Below are positions 1 to 9,007 of a stretch of 40,908 bases of DNA, piece by piece (within the stretch, counting starts at the first letter, position 1; each line of letters starts with the position of its first letter). The position numbers and the translations under genes are program-made. Source of the stretch: Flavobacteriaceae bacterium. Lineage in GTDB: Bacteria > Bacteroidota > Bacteroidia > Flavobacteriales > Flavobacteriaceae. Under the pieces are notes generated by a model. That model did not search any database. It saw only the letters and a list, made by a program, of their open reading frames with translations, and was not told the origin of the DNA. The DNA lies in NCBI GenBank assembly GCA_947378465.1, contig CANCJZ010000002.1, forward strand, positions 1 to 40,908, given 5' to 3'.

Positions 1-2
1 TT

Positions 3-1037
3 ATTCATGGACATGAAGATACAAATAATGAGTTTTTTGATAAAAAGGGCAGAAGAATAAAAGAGTACAAAACTACTATTTTAAGACAAATATCACCAAT
101 TAATGATTTAAAAGCGATCTATGAATGCATAAAAATAGTAAGAAAAGAAAAACCTGATTTCATTCATGCACATAGCGCAAAAGGGGGAGTAATCGGAAGA
201 ATTGTAGGAATATTAACTAGAACTAAAGTTTTATTTACTCCTCATGCTTTTTCCTATTTAAGCGAACAAAATAAATTAAAAAGATTTATTTTTTTATTTA
301 TTGAAAAAACACTTTCCACAAGCAATAATGTTTTAATAGCGACTTCAAATTCTGAAAAAAATAGAGCTATCAATGAGGTTGGTTATAAAAAAAGTAAAGC
401 ATTAATTTTTAATAACAGTATTAACCCAATCAATATATCGGATGCATTAACTATTCAAAAAACTTGGCCTGATGAATATATATGTACTGTAGGGAGACCT
501 TGCTTTCAAAAAAACATTGATTTTATGATTAAAGTAATTTATGAAATAAAAAAAATAAAAGACATTCATTTAGTTGTTATGGGTGTCGGTTATCATGCGG
601 ATCAATTAGAAATTGTAGAAAAATTAATTGTAGAATTAGATTTGACTCAAAATGTTACTTTATTGAATTGGACTTCAAGAGAAGATGTTTTACAAATTAT
701 AAGAAACTCAAAAATTTATATTTCAACTTCAAGATATGAAGGATTACCTTATTCAATAATTGAAGCATTAGCACTTTCAAAACCATGTGTGGTTTCAAAT
801 TGTGATGGAAATAAAGATTTAATACAAGATGGATACAATGGATTTGTTATAGACAAGTTAGAATTGCAAACATTCACTGAAAAAATATTATTATTGTTGG
901 AGAATAATTCTTTATTAAATGAGTTCTCAGAAAATGCTTATAAATCATTTGATGAAAATTATAATATTGACTCCAACATATCTATTTTAGAAAAAATTTA
1001 TTATTCAAATTCCAAGAAATATAACAAAACTCTCTAA
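3..1037 (+). CDS. Glycosyltransferase family 4, 5' end missing
   Basis: Retaining GT-B fold sugar transferase, probably acting on a lipid-linked glycan at the inner membrane. The ORF track starts at an internal Met (525), but the frame is open back to the window edge, giving 344 visible residues. The upstream part carries HAHSAKGGVIGR (about residue 55), typical of the GT4 N-terminal domain, so 525 is not the true start. The C-terminal domain has the EX7E signature EGLPYSIIE (Glu246/Glu254 in the visible numbering) that contacts the nucleotide sugar. Only the extreme N-terminus seems to be missing. Donor and acceptor sugars cannot be told from sequence. It heads the + strand polysaccharide genes. 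Confidence 0.88.
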   Translation: MHGHEDTNNEFFDKKGRRIKEYKTTILRQISPINDLKAIYECIKIVRKEKPDFIHAHSAKGGVIGRIVGILTRTKVLFTPHAFSYLSEQNKLKRFIFLFIEKTLSTSNNVLIATSNSEKNRAINEVGYKKSKALIFNNSINPINISDALTIQKTWPDEYICTVGRPCFQKNIDFMIKVIYEIKKIKDIHLVVMGVGYHADQLEIVEKLIVELDLTQNVTLLNWTSREDVLQIIRNSKIYISTSRYEGLPYSIIEALALSKPCVVSNCDGNKDLIQDGYNGFVIDKLELQTFTEKILLLLENNSLLNEFSENAYKSFDENYNIDSNISILEKIYYSNSKKYNKTL

Positions 1038-1051
1038 AGGCTAAAATTAAA

Positions 1052-1080
1052 AGACTCTGAGTCTCCTGTATTTTTTATTT
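1052..1080 (+). terminator. Possible weak terminator after the GT4 gene
   Basis: AGACTC-T-GAGTCT inverted repeat 15 bases after the stop codon, followed by a T-rich run (ATTTTTTATTTTT). The arms are short and the loop would have to open at least one more pair, so this is a weak candidate. Confidence 0.35.
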
Positions 1081-1233
1081 TTATAAAAAAGAAAATAATT
1101 TTTCAAAACTCTCAAGCGGAAAAACAATCCAAGAACAAGTAATTCAACATAGCTTAGACCTTGTTCCACAAAGGAAGCACTTTTCAAGTGTATATAACAG
1201 ATTCTTAATTATTTATAATCGCTTTTTACCTCA

Positions 1234-1507
1234 GGAAATTTCTTTTCACCAAAAGAAATCTCTTTTTCCCTCAGGGAATCTCCTTTTGTTGTAAGGGAAT
1301 CTCTTTTCCTTTCCAGAAAACTCTTTTTGTCTCGAGGAAATCTCTTTTAGTGAAAGGAAAACCCTTTTAGTGAAATGAAAACTCTTTTTGTGTCGAGGAA
1401 ATCTCTTTTAGTAAAAAGAAATCTCTTTTAGTGAAAAGAAAACTCTTTTGGTAAAAAGAAAACTCTTTTGGTAAAAAGAAATCTCTTTTAATAAAAAGAA
1501 ACCTCCG
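1234..1507. repeat. Degenerate tandem array, about 13 units of 20-21 bp
   Basis: Units read close to GAAATCTCTTTTAGTAAAAA and begin near 1234, 1255, 1275, 1296, 1316, 1336, 1356, 1377, 1397, 1418, 1438, 1458 and 1478, with a partial unit from 1498. The mean period is about 20.3 bp. Units at 1438 and 1458 are identical. The blocks at 1316-1376 and 1377-1437 resemble each other as a 61-bp higher-order repeat. Unit junctions make small inverted repeats of the form AAAAGA-N4-TCTTTT. The period is not a multiple of three throughout and no ORF spans the array. It fills most of the 674-bp gap between the GT4 and polymerase genes. Confidence 0.9.
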
Positions 1508-1711
1508 GAGTAATTTCTATGATACTTATGATACTTTTTCAAATAAAAAAGCAATTGCAATGGTTCTCTTTTAATGATGGTTTTAATTCTGTTTTATCAA
1601 ATTAATTTAGAAAAGAATTGCTCCAAAATATTCAAAGAAAATTAATAACTTGCGCGCTATTATCAAGGGCAAAAATTGATTGCCAAAAACCATTCAACAG
1701 TTACCGCATAA
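1508..1711. other. Gene-free stretch upstream of the polymerase gene
   Basis: About 200 bases of AT-rich DNA between the tandem array and the next start codon. I see no ORF, no RNA gene and no clear TAnnTTTG promoter element, although a promoter for the following genes may lie here. The part before the array (1081-1233) also shows nothing beyond the short hairpin CACTT-TTC-AAGTG. Confidence 0.5.
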
Positions 1712-3040
1712 ATGAATCTTACTATTAAATTTTTTCAAAATATATTGTTGAAAACTAAAGAAGTATTAAAAAATGCAGAAGGTTCATTGTATCTTTTGGC
1801 TATCGTATTGTCAACACTTCCATTGGGTAATATTTATGTGAGCATTGCCACTATACTTTTTTTGGTAATTACTTTTTTCAGCGTTAAGAAATCCTTATTC
1901 AAGATTCAAAAAGATTTTTATTTCCCTATAGTTTTCTTTTTGGTAATGATAATGTCGTTGATATGGTCGGTTAATATTCAAAGTTCATTATCAGGTTTAC
2001 AAAAATCACTTTCCTTTATTGTATTTCCATTTGCTTTTTTTGCTTTACCTAATTTCAACAAAGATTTACTAAATAAGATTTTTAAAATCTTTAGTTTTTC
2101 AATGTCATTTTATGCCTTGTTTTATTTGTTAAACGCATTAGTTGGTTTTGTTGATACACACGACTTCTCTTTGTTTTTTTATAACAGTTTAGTTCCTATT
2201 GATCCAGGGGCAGTGTATATGTCGGTTTTTGCCTCCTTTGCCTTATTTTATTTTATTCAATTGAGTCATAAAAGTGGTTTTGAAATAATAGCACTTTCAA
2301 TACTAACCATTTTTCTTTTTTTACTTTCCTCTAAAAGTATTATTACTGTTGATTTTATAATTATCATTTGTTATTATGCTTTTTTTGCTGAAATTCCTTC
2401 AAGTACCAAAACCTTGACGATTTTCATGGTTTCAGTATTTTTATTTTTCTCGATATTTTTTGTCAAGGAAGTTAAAGAGCGTTTTATGATTGAATATGAA
2501 ACTGCATTTGTGGACAACACCCTTGAAAATTCATTAGAAAAAGCAAATGTAAAAACCCATAATATTAGTATTAAGGAAGCATGGAATGACACTAAATTCA
2601 ATAAAACTGATTTCTTTCCAGGAACTGCATTGCGAATTTATCAAATCAGAATATTTAAAGAAATAATGTTAGAAAACAATAAGTTTCTAACTGGATTTGG
2701 ACTTGAGTCCTCTCAAGAACAAATCAGAATAAAATCATTAGAAAACAATTTACACCAGGATTATGGCGAATATAATTTCCATAACCAATACCTTCAAACG
2801 TTTGCTGAACTCGGGATTTTAGGATTAATAGTATTAGTATGGATGTTGTTTGTCAATATCATAAACGCTTTGCGTAATAAAGATTTTCTACATATTGCTT
2901 TCGCAATTACAATGATAATGTTATTTTTGTCAGAGTCGTTCTTTTGTAGACAACGCGGAATTGTGTTTTTTATAGTTCTATATTGTCTTTTTAATGTTAC
3001 AACTACCAAACAAATAAACAAAAACCCCCTTATACCATGA
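1712..3040 (+). CDS. O-antigen polymerase/ligase family membrane protein
   Basis: Polytopic inner-membrane protein of 442 residues that probably polymerises repeat units or ligates a glycan (Wzy_C/WaaL family). About ten hydrophobic segments are visible, with a long hydrophilic loop between roughly residues 250 and 355. The family signature [15 protein letters not shown] follows at about 356-370, just before the last membrane helices. The sequence cannot separate polymerase from ligase. Its location next to the initiating transferase and sugar-nucleotide genes favours a capsule or O-antigen polymerase. The TGA stop overlaps the next ATG by 4 bp (ATGA), so the two are translationally coupled. 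Confidence 0.8.
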   Translation: MNLTIKFFQNILLKTKEVLKNAEGSLYLLAIVLSTLPLGNIYVSIATILFLVITFFSVKKSLFKIQKDFYFPIVFFLVMIMSLIWSVNIQSSLSGLQKSLSFIVFPFAFFALPNFNKDLLNKIFKIFSFSMSFYALFYLLNALVGFVDTHDFSLFFYNSLVPIDPGAVYMSVFASFALFYFIQLSHKSGFEIIALSILTIFLFLLSSKSIITVDFIIIICYYAFFAEIPSSTKTLTIFMVSVFLFFSIFFVKEVKERFMIEYETAFVDNTLENSLEKANVKTHNISIKEAWNDTKFNKTDFFPGTALRIYQIRIFKEIMLENNKFLTGFGLESSQEQIRIKSLENNLHQDYGEYNFHNQYLQTFAELGILGLIVLVWMLFVNIINALRNKDFLHIAFAITMIMLFLSESFFCRQRGIVFFIVLYCLFNVTTTKQINKNPLIP

Positions 3041-4020
3041 AAAGAATATTAATTACAGGAGCAGCTGGTTTTCTAGGATCACACTTGTGCGACCGATTTA
3101 TAAAAGAAGGTTATTATGTAATTGGGATGGACAATCTTATTACAGGTGACTTAAAAAATATTGAGCATCTTTTTAAATTAGAAAACTTTGAGTTTTATCA
3201 TCATGATATTACAAAGTTTGTTCATATTCCGGGACAATTAGATTATATCCTACATTTTGCATCACCCGCTAGTCCAATCGATTATTTGAAAATTCCAATT
3301 CAAACTTTGAAAGTAGGATCTTTAGGAACTCACAACCTTTTAGGTTTGGCAAGAGTAAAAAATGCAAGAATATTAATAGCATCCACTTCTGAAATCTATG
3401 GAGATCCATTAGTTCACCCACAAACGGAAGAATATTATGGAAATGTAAATACCATTGGACCTAGAGGAGTATATGATGAAGCGAAACGTTTCCAAGAGTC
3501 AATTACCATGGCATATCATACTTTTCACGGTGTAGAAACTAGAATTGTTCGTATTTTCAATACTTATGGACCTAGAATGCGATTAAACGACGGTCGTGTA
3601 ATTCCTGCTTTTATTGGGCAAGCCTTAAGAGGTGAGGATTTGACCATTTTTGGTGATGGAATGCAAACTCGATCTTTCTGTTATGTGGATGATCAAGTAG
3701 AAGGGATTTATAGATTATTACTTTCCGATTATCATTTACCAGTGAACATCGGAAATCCAGATGAAATAACGATTAAAGATTTTGCCGAAGAGATTATTAA
3801 ACTTACCGGTACCAATCAAAAAGTAGTATATCATCCACTTCCAATTAATGATCCTTTACAACGTCAACCCGACACTACCAAAGCAAAACAAATTTTGGGT
3901 TGGGAAGCGAAAGTGAATCGTGCAGAAGGAATGAAAATTACTTATGAGTATTTCAAATCATTATCCACAGAAGAATTATTAAAAGAAGAGCATAAAGATT
4001 TCTCAAAATATATTAGTTAA
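3037..4020 (+). CDS. UDP-glucuronate decarboxylase (UDP-xylose synthase)
   Basis: Cytoplasmic SDR-family enzyme that oxidises and decarboxylates UDP-glucuronate to UDP-xylose with bound NAD+. The Rossmann motif GAAGFLG is at residues 7-13, and the catalytic pair YDEAK is Tyr146/Lys150. STSEIYGDP and NTYGPRM match the UXS subfamily more closely than the GalE or RmlB types. Full length (327 aa). The UDP-glucose dehydrogenase that would supply UDP-glucuronate is not in the window. It is coupled by short overlaps to the polymerase gene upstream and the phosphotransferase gene downstream, so a pentose in the repeat unit is a reasonable inference. Confidence 0.85.
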   Translation: MKRILITGAAGFLGSHLCDRFIKEGYYVIGMDNLITGDLKNIEHLFKLENFEFYHHDITKFVHIPGQLDYILHFASPASPIDYLKIPIQTLKVGSLGTHNLLGLARVKNARILIASTSEIYGDPLVHPQTEEYYGNVNTIGPRGVYDEAKRFQESITMAYHTFHGVETRIVRIFNTYGPRMRLNDGRVIPAFIGQALRGEDLTIFGDGMQTRSFCYVDDQVEGIYRLLLSDYHLPVNIGNPDEITIKDFAEEIIKLTGTNQKVVYHPLPINDPLQRQPDTTKAKQILGWEAKVNRAEGMKITYEYFKSLSTEELLKEEHKDFSKYIS

Positions 4021-5369
4021 TGAAAAATAAAGTTGGAAGATATTCCAAATATTTAAGGCCAATATCAATAATTTTAGATTTACTAATTATTAATTTTTTG
4101 GCTTTTATCTTTCTAAAAGATAATTTGTTTTCGCTATATTTTTCAATTTTTCTTTGTTTATCTTGGATTATAATTGCTATTAATGTTGGCTTTTATGAAG
4201 TGTATAGATTTACAAAAGGAATATCAATATTTAATAAGACAAGCAAACAATTTTTGTTGTTTACAATTGTTTGCTTTTCTTTTTCTGGATTTTATGATAA
4301 AAGTACCGATACCAAAACGGTATTAACCTATATTTTCTTTTCGTTCCTATTCGTTGTTTTTTTCAAACTTGGAATTTATTTCTTTTTAAAAAAATACCGC
4401 TCTTTATTTGGAGGAAATATTAGAAATGTAATGATCATTGGAGACGGTAGTAATGCAGTTCAATTGTTGAAATTGTTTAATGAAAACCATGATTATGGAT
4501 GTAAAGTTATTAGAACAGTAACTTTTGGATCTAACAAAAGTTCTCAAATTGAAGATTCACTTCATTTTGCTTCCGACAATAACATTGATGTTGTGTATTG
4601 CTCTTTATTTGGCTTGACCAAAAAAGAGATTAATAAAATAATAGATTATTCCGAAAACAATTTAAGAACCATTAAGTTTTTACCCGAAAACGATGAAGTA
4701 TTTTCAGGAAATCAAAAGATAGAGTATTATGATTATATTCCAATTCTTTCTCTTCAAAAAACCTACCTTGATGATCCTATAACTAAAGCCATTAAAAGAT
4801 TGTTTGATATCTTTTTTTCAATTTTGGTGATTGTTCTTTTGCTCTCTTGGTTAATTCCAATTTTATCAGTTTTGATAAAATTAGAATCCAAAGGACCTGT
4901 TTTTTTTAAACAAGGAAGACCAGGAATTGGTGAAAACGAGTTTTTCTGTTATAAATTTAGGTCCATGAAAATTAATCTGACAACTGAAAAAGAGGCATCC
5001 AAAAACGACCCAAGAGTCACAAGAACGGGTCGATTTATTCGAAAAACCAGTTTAGATGAAATGCCTCAGTTTCTAAATGTTTTACTTGGAGATATGTCGG
5101 TTGTTGGACCTCGTCCTCACTTATGGTCCCAAAATAAAGCATATGGAAAAAAAATCAACAAATACATGATGCGTCATTATGTGAAACCAGGTATTACAGG
5201 TTTAGCTCAAGTAAAAGGCTATAGAGGAGAAATCGAAACCGATGAAGATATGATTAATAGAATTACACTTGATGTGTTTTATATTGAAAATTGGTCTTTA
5301 ATTTTAGATATTAAAATTATCTTCCAAACGGTAATCAATATTTTTAAAGGTGAGGAAAAGGCGTACTAA
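4020..5369 (+). CDS. Polyprenyl glycosylphosphotransferase (initiating transferase)
   Basis: Transfers a sugar-1-phosphate from a nucleotide sugar to undecaprenyl phosphate, starting repeat-unit synthesis at the inner membrane. The N-terminal half has about four hydrophobic segments and a nucleotide-binding-like region (MIIGDGSNAVQLL). A further membrane segment at about 262-285 precedes the bacterial sugar transferase domain (PF02397). Motifs include FKQGRPGIGE and YKFRSM (about 296-315), SLDEMPQFLNVLLGDMSVVGPRP (about 342 onward) and KPGITGLAQVKG. At 449 aa it is the long WbaP/CpsE-like form. The UXS stop and this ATG overlap by one base. Its 3' end overlaps the convergent GT4 gene by 4 bp. 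Confidence 0.88.
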   Translation: MKNKVGRYSKYLRPISIILDLLIINFLAFIFLKDNLFSLYFSIFLCLSWIIIAINVGFYEVYRFTKGISIFNKTSKQFLLFTIVCFSFSGFYDKSTDTKTVLTYIFFSFLFVVFFKLGIYFFLKKYRSLFGGNIRNVMIIGDGSNAVQLLKLFNENHDYGCKVIRTVTFGSNKSSQIEDSLHFASDNNIDVVYCSLFGLTKKEINKIIDYSENNLRTIKFLPENDEVFSGNQKIEYYDYIPILSLQKTYLDDPITKAIKRLFDIFFSILVIVLLLSWLIPILSVLIKLESKGPVFFKQGRPGIGENEFFCYKFRSMKINLTTEKEASKNDPRVTRTGRFIRKTSLDEMPQFLNVLLGDMSVVGPRPHLWSQNKAYGKKINKYMMRHYVKPGITGLAQVKGYRGEIETDEDMINRITLDVFYIENWSLILDIKIIFQTVINIFKGEEKAY

Positions 5370-6550
5370 AATACTTGTTCATCGATCAAATATTTTATTT
5401 GCTTATCTAAATCAAAGGCTACTTGACAACTATTAAATATAGTTGTTTTCATCACCATTAACTCTGATTTCGAAAGCCGTGAAATCAATTCTAATTTAGC
5501 GTTCAAATCCTCATAATGTCCTACACTTGCAACCCATCCCAATTGGGTTTCGTTGACAATTGTTTCCCCTTCACCTCCTCCAAAATAAAGTATTGGAAAG
5601 CCCAAGCAACCATATTCAAATATTTTAGATGGCACAGATCCATAAATACGTGTTTTTAAAGGAACAATTGCAATATCATGAGTGGAAATCCTTTGGTGTA
5701 GTTCGGATCGATTGAGCATGCCGTGGAAGTGTATTTTGGACTTATTTCCGTTGTGAATGAGTTGTTCAATTTGGATTTTCTCGGAACCATCACCATAAAT
5801 ATGCAATTCAATAGGTAATCCATCTAAATTTATTTGATGGCATAATTCTAAAACGCCTTGAGCGATTCCTAATAGACCCGCATAAAATATTTTTATGGTT
5901 GGTTGTTTCTCTGTAATTAATGCTAATTTGGAAACATTGTGTTCCGGGAAATTGCGATATAAATAACAATCTTTGTTGGGGAATTTGCTTTTGATGTGTT
6001 CTATTATTTCATTCGATTGTCCTAATATAAGAGTCGCTTTTTTATAAATAATTCGTTCAAAAAACAATGAAAAACGATGTGAAATCGATTGCTCTTTAAT
6101 GGCCTTTAATTCAATAGCTGCTAGTGGCCAAAGATCGGAGACATTGAGGATAATCTTTTTGTTTTTTAAAGAGAGTATCCATACGGAGACAAATGACAGG
6201 AGTAAAGGAGGAGATTGAACGATTACTTTTTTAGGAGTTTTTCGAAATAATAAATAGAAAAACAAACTCATAATAAAGGAAGCTACTGATAGCAATCGAA
6301 TCAGCAGATTTTTACTCACACTTGGATATACCCATAGACGTTTTACAGTTATGTTCTCTCTAATTTCAGTTACTGAAAATTTACCTTTGTATTCGTCGAA
6401 AAGACGACCTTCAGGATAATTTCCCAATGGGCATACCACATTTACTTTATATCCATTTTCGTTTAACTTAAGTGCAAGTTGTTCTATTCTGTTGGCTGCA
6501 GCTCCTTTTTCAGGAGGATAGTAATTAGATATAATTAGAATCTCTTCCAT
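5366..6550 (-). CDS. Glycosyltransferase family 4 (WbuB-like)
   Basis: 394-residue GT-B protein. The N-terminus ISNYYPPEKGAAANRIEQLA is the usual acceptor-domain start of WbuB-like transferases, which add amino sugars to lipid-linked glycans. A hydrophobic stretch at about 85-105 and 115-128 suggests membrane association. The C-terminal donor domain has FYAGLLGIAQG and PSKIFEYGCLGFPILYF, where one conserved Glu is seen rather than a classic EX7E. The ATG overlaps the wecB stop by one base (TAATG), so it is the last gene of the capK-wecB-GT set. A WbuB-like role beside a UDP-GlcNAc epimerase suggests an N-acetylated amino sugar donor; this is inference. Confidence 0.82.
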   Translation of the reverse strand: MEEILIISNYYPPEKGAAANRIEQLALKLNENGYKVNVVCPLGNYPEGRLFDEYKGKFSVTEIRENITVKRLWVYPSVSKNLLIRLLSVASFIMSLFFYLLFRKTPKKVIVQSPPLLLSFVSVWILSLKNKKIILNVSDLWPLAAIELKAIKEQSISHRFSLFFERIIYKKATLILGQSNEIIEHIKSKFPNKDCYLYRNFPEHNVSKLALITEKQPTIKIFYAGLLGIAQGVLELCHQINLDGLPIELHIYGDGSEKIQIEQLIHNGNKSKIHFHGMLNRSELHQRISTHDIAIVPLKTRIYGSVPSKIFEYGCLGFPILYFGGGEGETIVNETQLGWVASVGHYEDLNAKLELISRLSKSELMVMKTTIFNSCQVAFDLDKQIKYLIDEQVF

Positions 6551-7635
6551 TATTTAGTAAGCAGTAAATCTATTATTCTTTCGGAAGCGCAGCCATCCCA
6601 TAAGTCAGGGATTCCTGCTTTACGAATTCCATTTTGAATAAATTCACTATAACTTTTTTTAAGTTGTAGCACCGAAGTTCCTACCAATGTATTGGTACCA
6701 ATACTTATTGTTTCGGGTCTTTCAGTTGAGTTTCGCATGGTAAAACAAGGAATTCCTAATACAGTTGTTTCTTCTGAAATTCCTCCACTGTCAGAAATGA
6801 CCGCAAAGCTATTTTTTATCAAATACATAAAATTCAAATAGCCTTGTGGATCGACCATAATGATGTTTTTAAAATCTAATTTGGTTTCTCCTAAGATGGA
6901 TTTTGTTCTTGGATGAATTGGAAAAATAATTTTTTTATCATCAACTAATTCATCTATCCCTTTTAACAATAGGACTAATTCATTTTCCTGATCCACATTT
7001 GAAGGACGGTGAAGAGTTACTATAACATAATTCCCCTTTTCTAATTTATATTCTTCCCAAAAAGAGGGAGGAGTGATTCGATCTAAATTTTGATAAAGCG
7101 TATCAATCATTACGTTTCCCACAAAATGAATATTCGTTGTATCAACGCCTGTTTTGATAAGATTTTCACCAGCCCAAAGCGAAGTAGTGAAAAAATAGTC
7201 AGTAATGCTATCGGTTACTATTCGATTGATTTCTTCCGGCATCGTCATATCCCCTGAACGGATTCCTGCTTCCACATGGCAAACTTTGATGTTTAATTTT
7301 TTAGCTACAATGGCACAAGCCATAGTGGAATTGACATCGCCAACCACCAACACTAAATCAGTTGGATGATTGAGCAATTCTTTTTCAAAAGCAATCATTA
7401 TTGCTGCTGTTTGTTCTGCTTGTGAACCGCTTTTTACTTCAAGGTTGGCATTGGGAAAAGGAATGTTTAACTCTTCAAAGAACGTGTCGCTGAGGTTTTT
7501 GTCATAATGTTGTCCTGTATGAACCAATCGATAGGAAACATGTGCTCCAGCGGCTTGTTTTTTCTCAATTGCCTTAATAATTGGGGCAATTTTTATAAAG
7601 TTGGGTCTCGCTCCTGCGACTATAGTTATCTTCAT
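6550..7635 (-). CDS. wecB: UDP-N-acetylglucosamine 2-epimerase (non-hydrolysing)
   Basis: Interconverts UDP-GlcNAc and UDP-ManNAc in the cytoplasm, feeding surface polysaccharide synthesis. All family landmarks are present in order: GARPNFIK, TGQHYD, VVGDVNST, CHVEAGIRS, PEEINR, HRPSN, HPRT and SDSGGISEE. Length 361 aa is normal for WecB/MnaA. Two bases separate it from the capK-like gene upstream. No UDP-ManNAc dehydrogenase (WecC) is present in the window, so the product may be used directly as ManNAc or be oxidised or modified by an enzyme encoded elsewhere. Confidence 0.93.
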   Translation of the reverse strand: MKITIVAGARPNFIKIAPIIKAIEKKQAAGAHVSYRLVHTGQHYDKNLSDTFFEELNIPFPNANLEVKSGSQAEQTAAIMIAFEKELLNHPTDLVLVVGDVNSTMACAIVAKKLNIKVCHVEAGIRSGDMTMPEEINRIVTDSITDYFFTTSLWAGENLIKTGVDTTNIHFVGNVMIDTLYQNLDRITPPSFWEEYKLEKGNYVIVTLHRPSNVDQENELVLLLKGIDELVDDKKIIFPIHPRTKSILGETKLDFKNIIMVDPQGYLNFMYLIKNSFAVISDSGGISEETTVLGIPCFTMRNSTERPETISIGTNTLVGTSVLQLKKSYSEFIQNGIRKAGIPDLWDGCASERIIDLLLTK

Positions 7636-7637
7636 AA

Positions 7638-8951
7638 TTATTTTACTAATGAAACGAATTGCTTTAATTTTCCACTCTTAGTTCGTTCTAATTTTTCTTT
7701 TCTATTAAAAGAAAAATGAAGACCTTCTTCTAAATAGGTAGAACTCGCCTTTTTAATATGATCTATTTGAATCGCACTTAATTCAAATTCACTGACATAT
7801 TCAATGTCAAAAGTATCAATTTTAGTTTGCTTAATAATAAATTCTTTTACATTTCCATCATCTTCAATAATACTTTTGGTAATATAGTAAAAAGTCAGAC
7901 CTGGTGATTTTTTTCCACTTGGCAATAGGGCTACATCATTAGTTCTTCCTATTAACTTTTTTAACAACGGTTTTTTGTAGCTGCTATTTTCGTCTAGTAT
8001 TCCTATATCACCTATATCATAACGGATAAATGGATGTGCTTTATTATAAAGAGAAGTAATTACGATTCTGCCTTCTTTTCCATAAGGAAGTACATTGTTA
8101 TGCTCGTCAACAATTTCTATAAAAAGAGTTTCAGAATTAACTTGCCATTCCTTTTTAGGGTTTTGAAAAGCAATCAAATCTAATTCGGAAGCTCCATATT
8201 CATTAATTATAGGCACCCCAAATTGTTTTTCCATTAATTGTTTATCTTCCTCAAAAAGCATTTCTGAGGTGACGACGCAACATTTCAAACTTGGGCAGAT
8301 AGAGTTTAATACGATGTTCTTTTTTTCAAGAAATTTAGCAAAGAGTACAATGGAACTAGTATATCCATTGATATAATCAAAATGTTTTTTGGAAAATGTT
8401 TTCAATACTTTTTCTAAAAAAACATCTGATAAGTCAAATACAGGAAAACGATATCGGTTACTAAATACATCTTTAATACGTTCTTTAGTATTCCCAACAA
8501 AGTCTAAAGGAATTCCATAGAATCGTGCTTGTAATGAGGAATTGAAGTTTAAATCAAATTGTCCAAATCGATAGAAGATATTTGCCCAAGTTAAGGCATG
8601 ACAGTATTTGTCTTTGGCAAATACAAATGGATCACCACTCGAGCCGGAAGTTTTGTTAACGTATACTTTTTTTATAACATAACCATTGGAAAGTCTTTTC
8701 TCTAATGGTTTTTGAAAGTCTTTTTTGGTCATTACGGGAATGTCTTCCCATTTTTCAATCTTTTTATCACCAATGATTTCTTGGTAAAGTCTATTTTCTT
8801 TTAAATGATGTTCAACTATTTCGTTCCTTTTGGAAGTAATGTAATTTTCAAAATTACTCTCAGAAATTGCTTGAATTTTTTCAAATGCAAATTTGGCCTT
8901 CTTTATTTGAAAACCATTTATTTGGAGCGATATGTTGAATAAATTAAACAT
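7638..8951 (-). CDS. CapK/PaaK-like adenylate-forming enzyme
   Basis: Member of the phenylacetate-CoA ligase-like family associated with capsule loci (CapK); about 437 aa. It shows the AMP-binding loop TSGSSGDPF (about residue 100), YGASELDLIAFQ, and the late motifs RYDIGDIG and GRTNDV. In polysaccharide loci such enzymes are thought to activate an acid for attachment to the glycan or its carrier; the substrate here is unknown. The track starts at a TTG (8975) inside a terminator hairpin. I use the ATG at 8951, which gives a family-like N-terminus (MFNLFNISLQINGFQIKKA). It is followed closely by wecB. Confidence 0.8.
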   Translation of the reverse strand: MFNLFNISLQINGFQIKKAKFAFEKIQAISESNFENYITSKRNEIVEHHLKENRLYQEIIGDKKIEKWEDIPVMTKKDFQKPLEKRLSNGYVIKKVYVNKTSGSSGDPFVFAKDKYCHALTWANIFYRFGQFDLNFNSSLQARFYGIPLDFVGNTKERIKDVFSNRYRFPVFDLSDVFLEKVLKTFSKKHFDYINGYTSSIVLFAKFLEKKNIVLNSICPSLKCCVVTSEMLFEEDKQLMEKQFGVPIINEYGASELDLIAFQNPKKEWQVNSETLFIEIVDEHNNVLPYGKEGRIVITSLYNKAHPFIRYDIGDIGILDENSSYKKPLLKKLIGRTNDVALLPSGKKSPGLTFYYITKSIIEDDGNVKEFIIKQTKIDTFDIEYVSEFELSAIQIDHIKKASSTYLEEGLHFSFNRKEKLERTKSGKLKQFVSLVK

Positions 8952-8956
8952 AGGGT

Positions 8957-8987
8957 ATAAAAAAAGGGCTAACAATTGTCAGCCCTT
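8957..8987 (-). terminator. Terminator of the Asp-box gene, abutting the capK-like start
   Basis: On the - strand AAGGGCT-N10-AGCCCTT is followed directly by a run of seven T. The 10-base loop contains the self-complementary ACAATTGT. The hairpin begins 20 bases after the stop of the Asp-box gene, and its U-tract ends only a few bases before the capK-like ATG at 8951. Confidence 0.85.
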
Positions 8988-9007
8988 AAAAATAGTTCTT
9001 TTACGAA

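Noticed and set aside
525-1037. Complete short glycosyltransferase starting at 525
   Set aside because: The same frame is open to the window edge and encodes the GT4 N-terminal domain, so 525 is an internal Met.
1234-1507. CRISPR array
   Set aside because: Units follow one another every 20-21 bp without unique spacers, and there are no cas genes in the window.
1-8951. Mobile element or island boundary around the polysaccharide locus
   Set aside because: No transposase, integrase, tRNA or direct repeats at the edges that I can see; base composition could not be measured reliably by eye.
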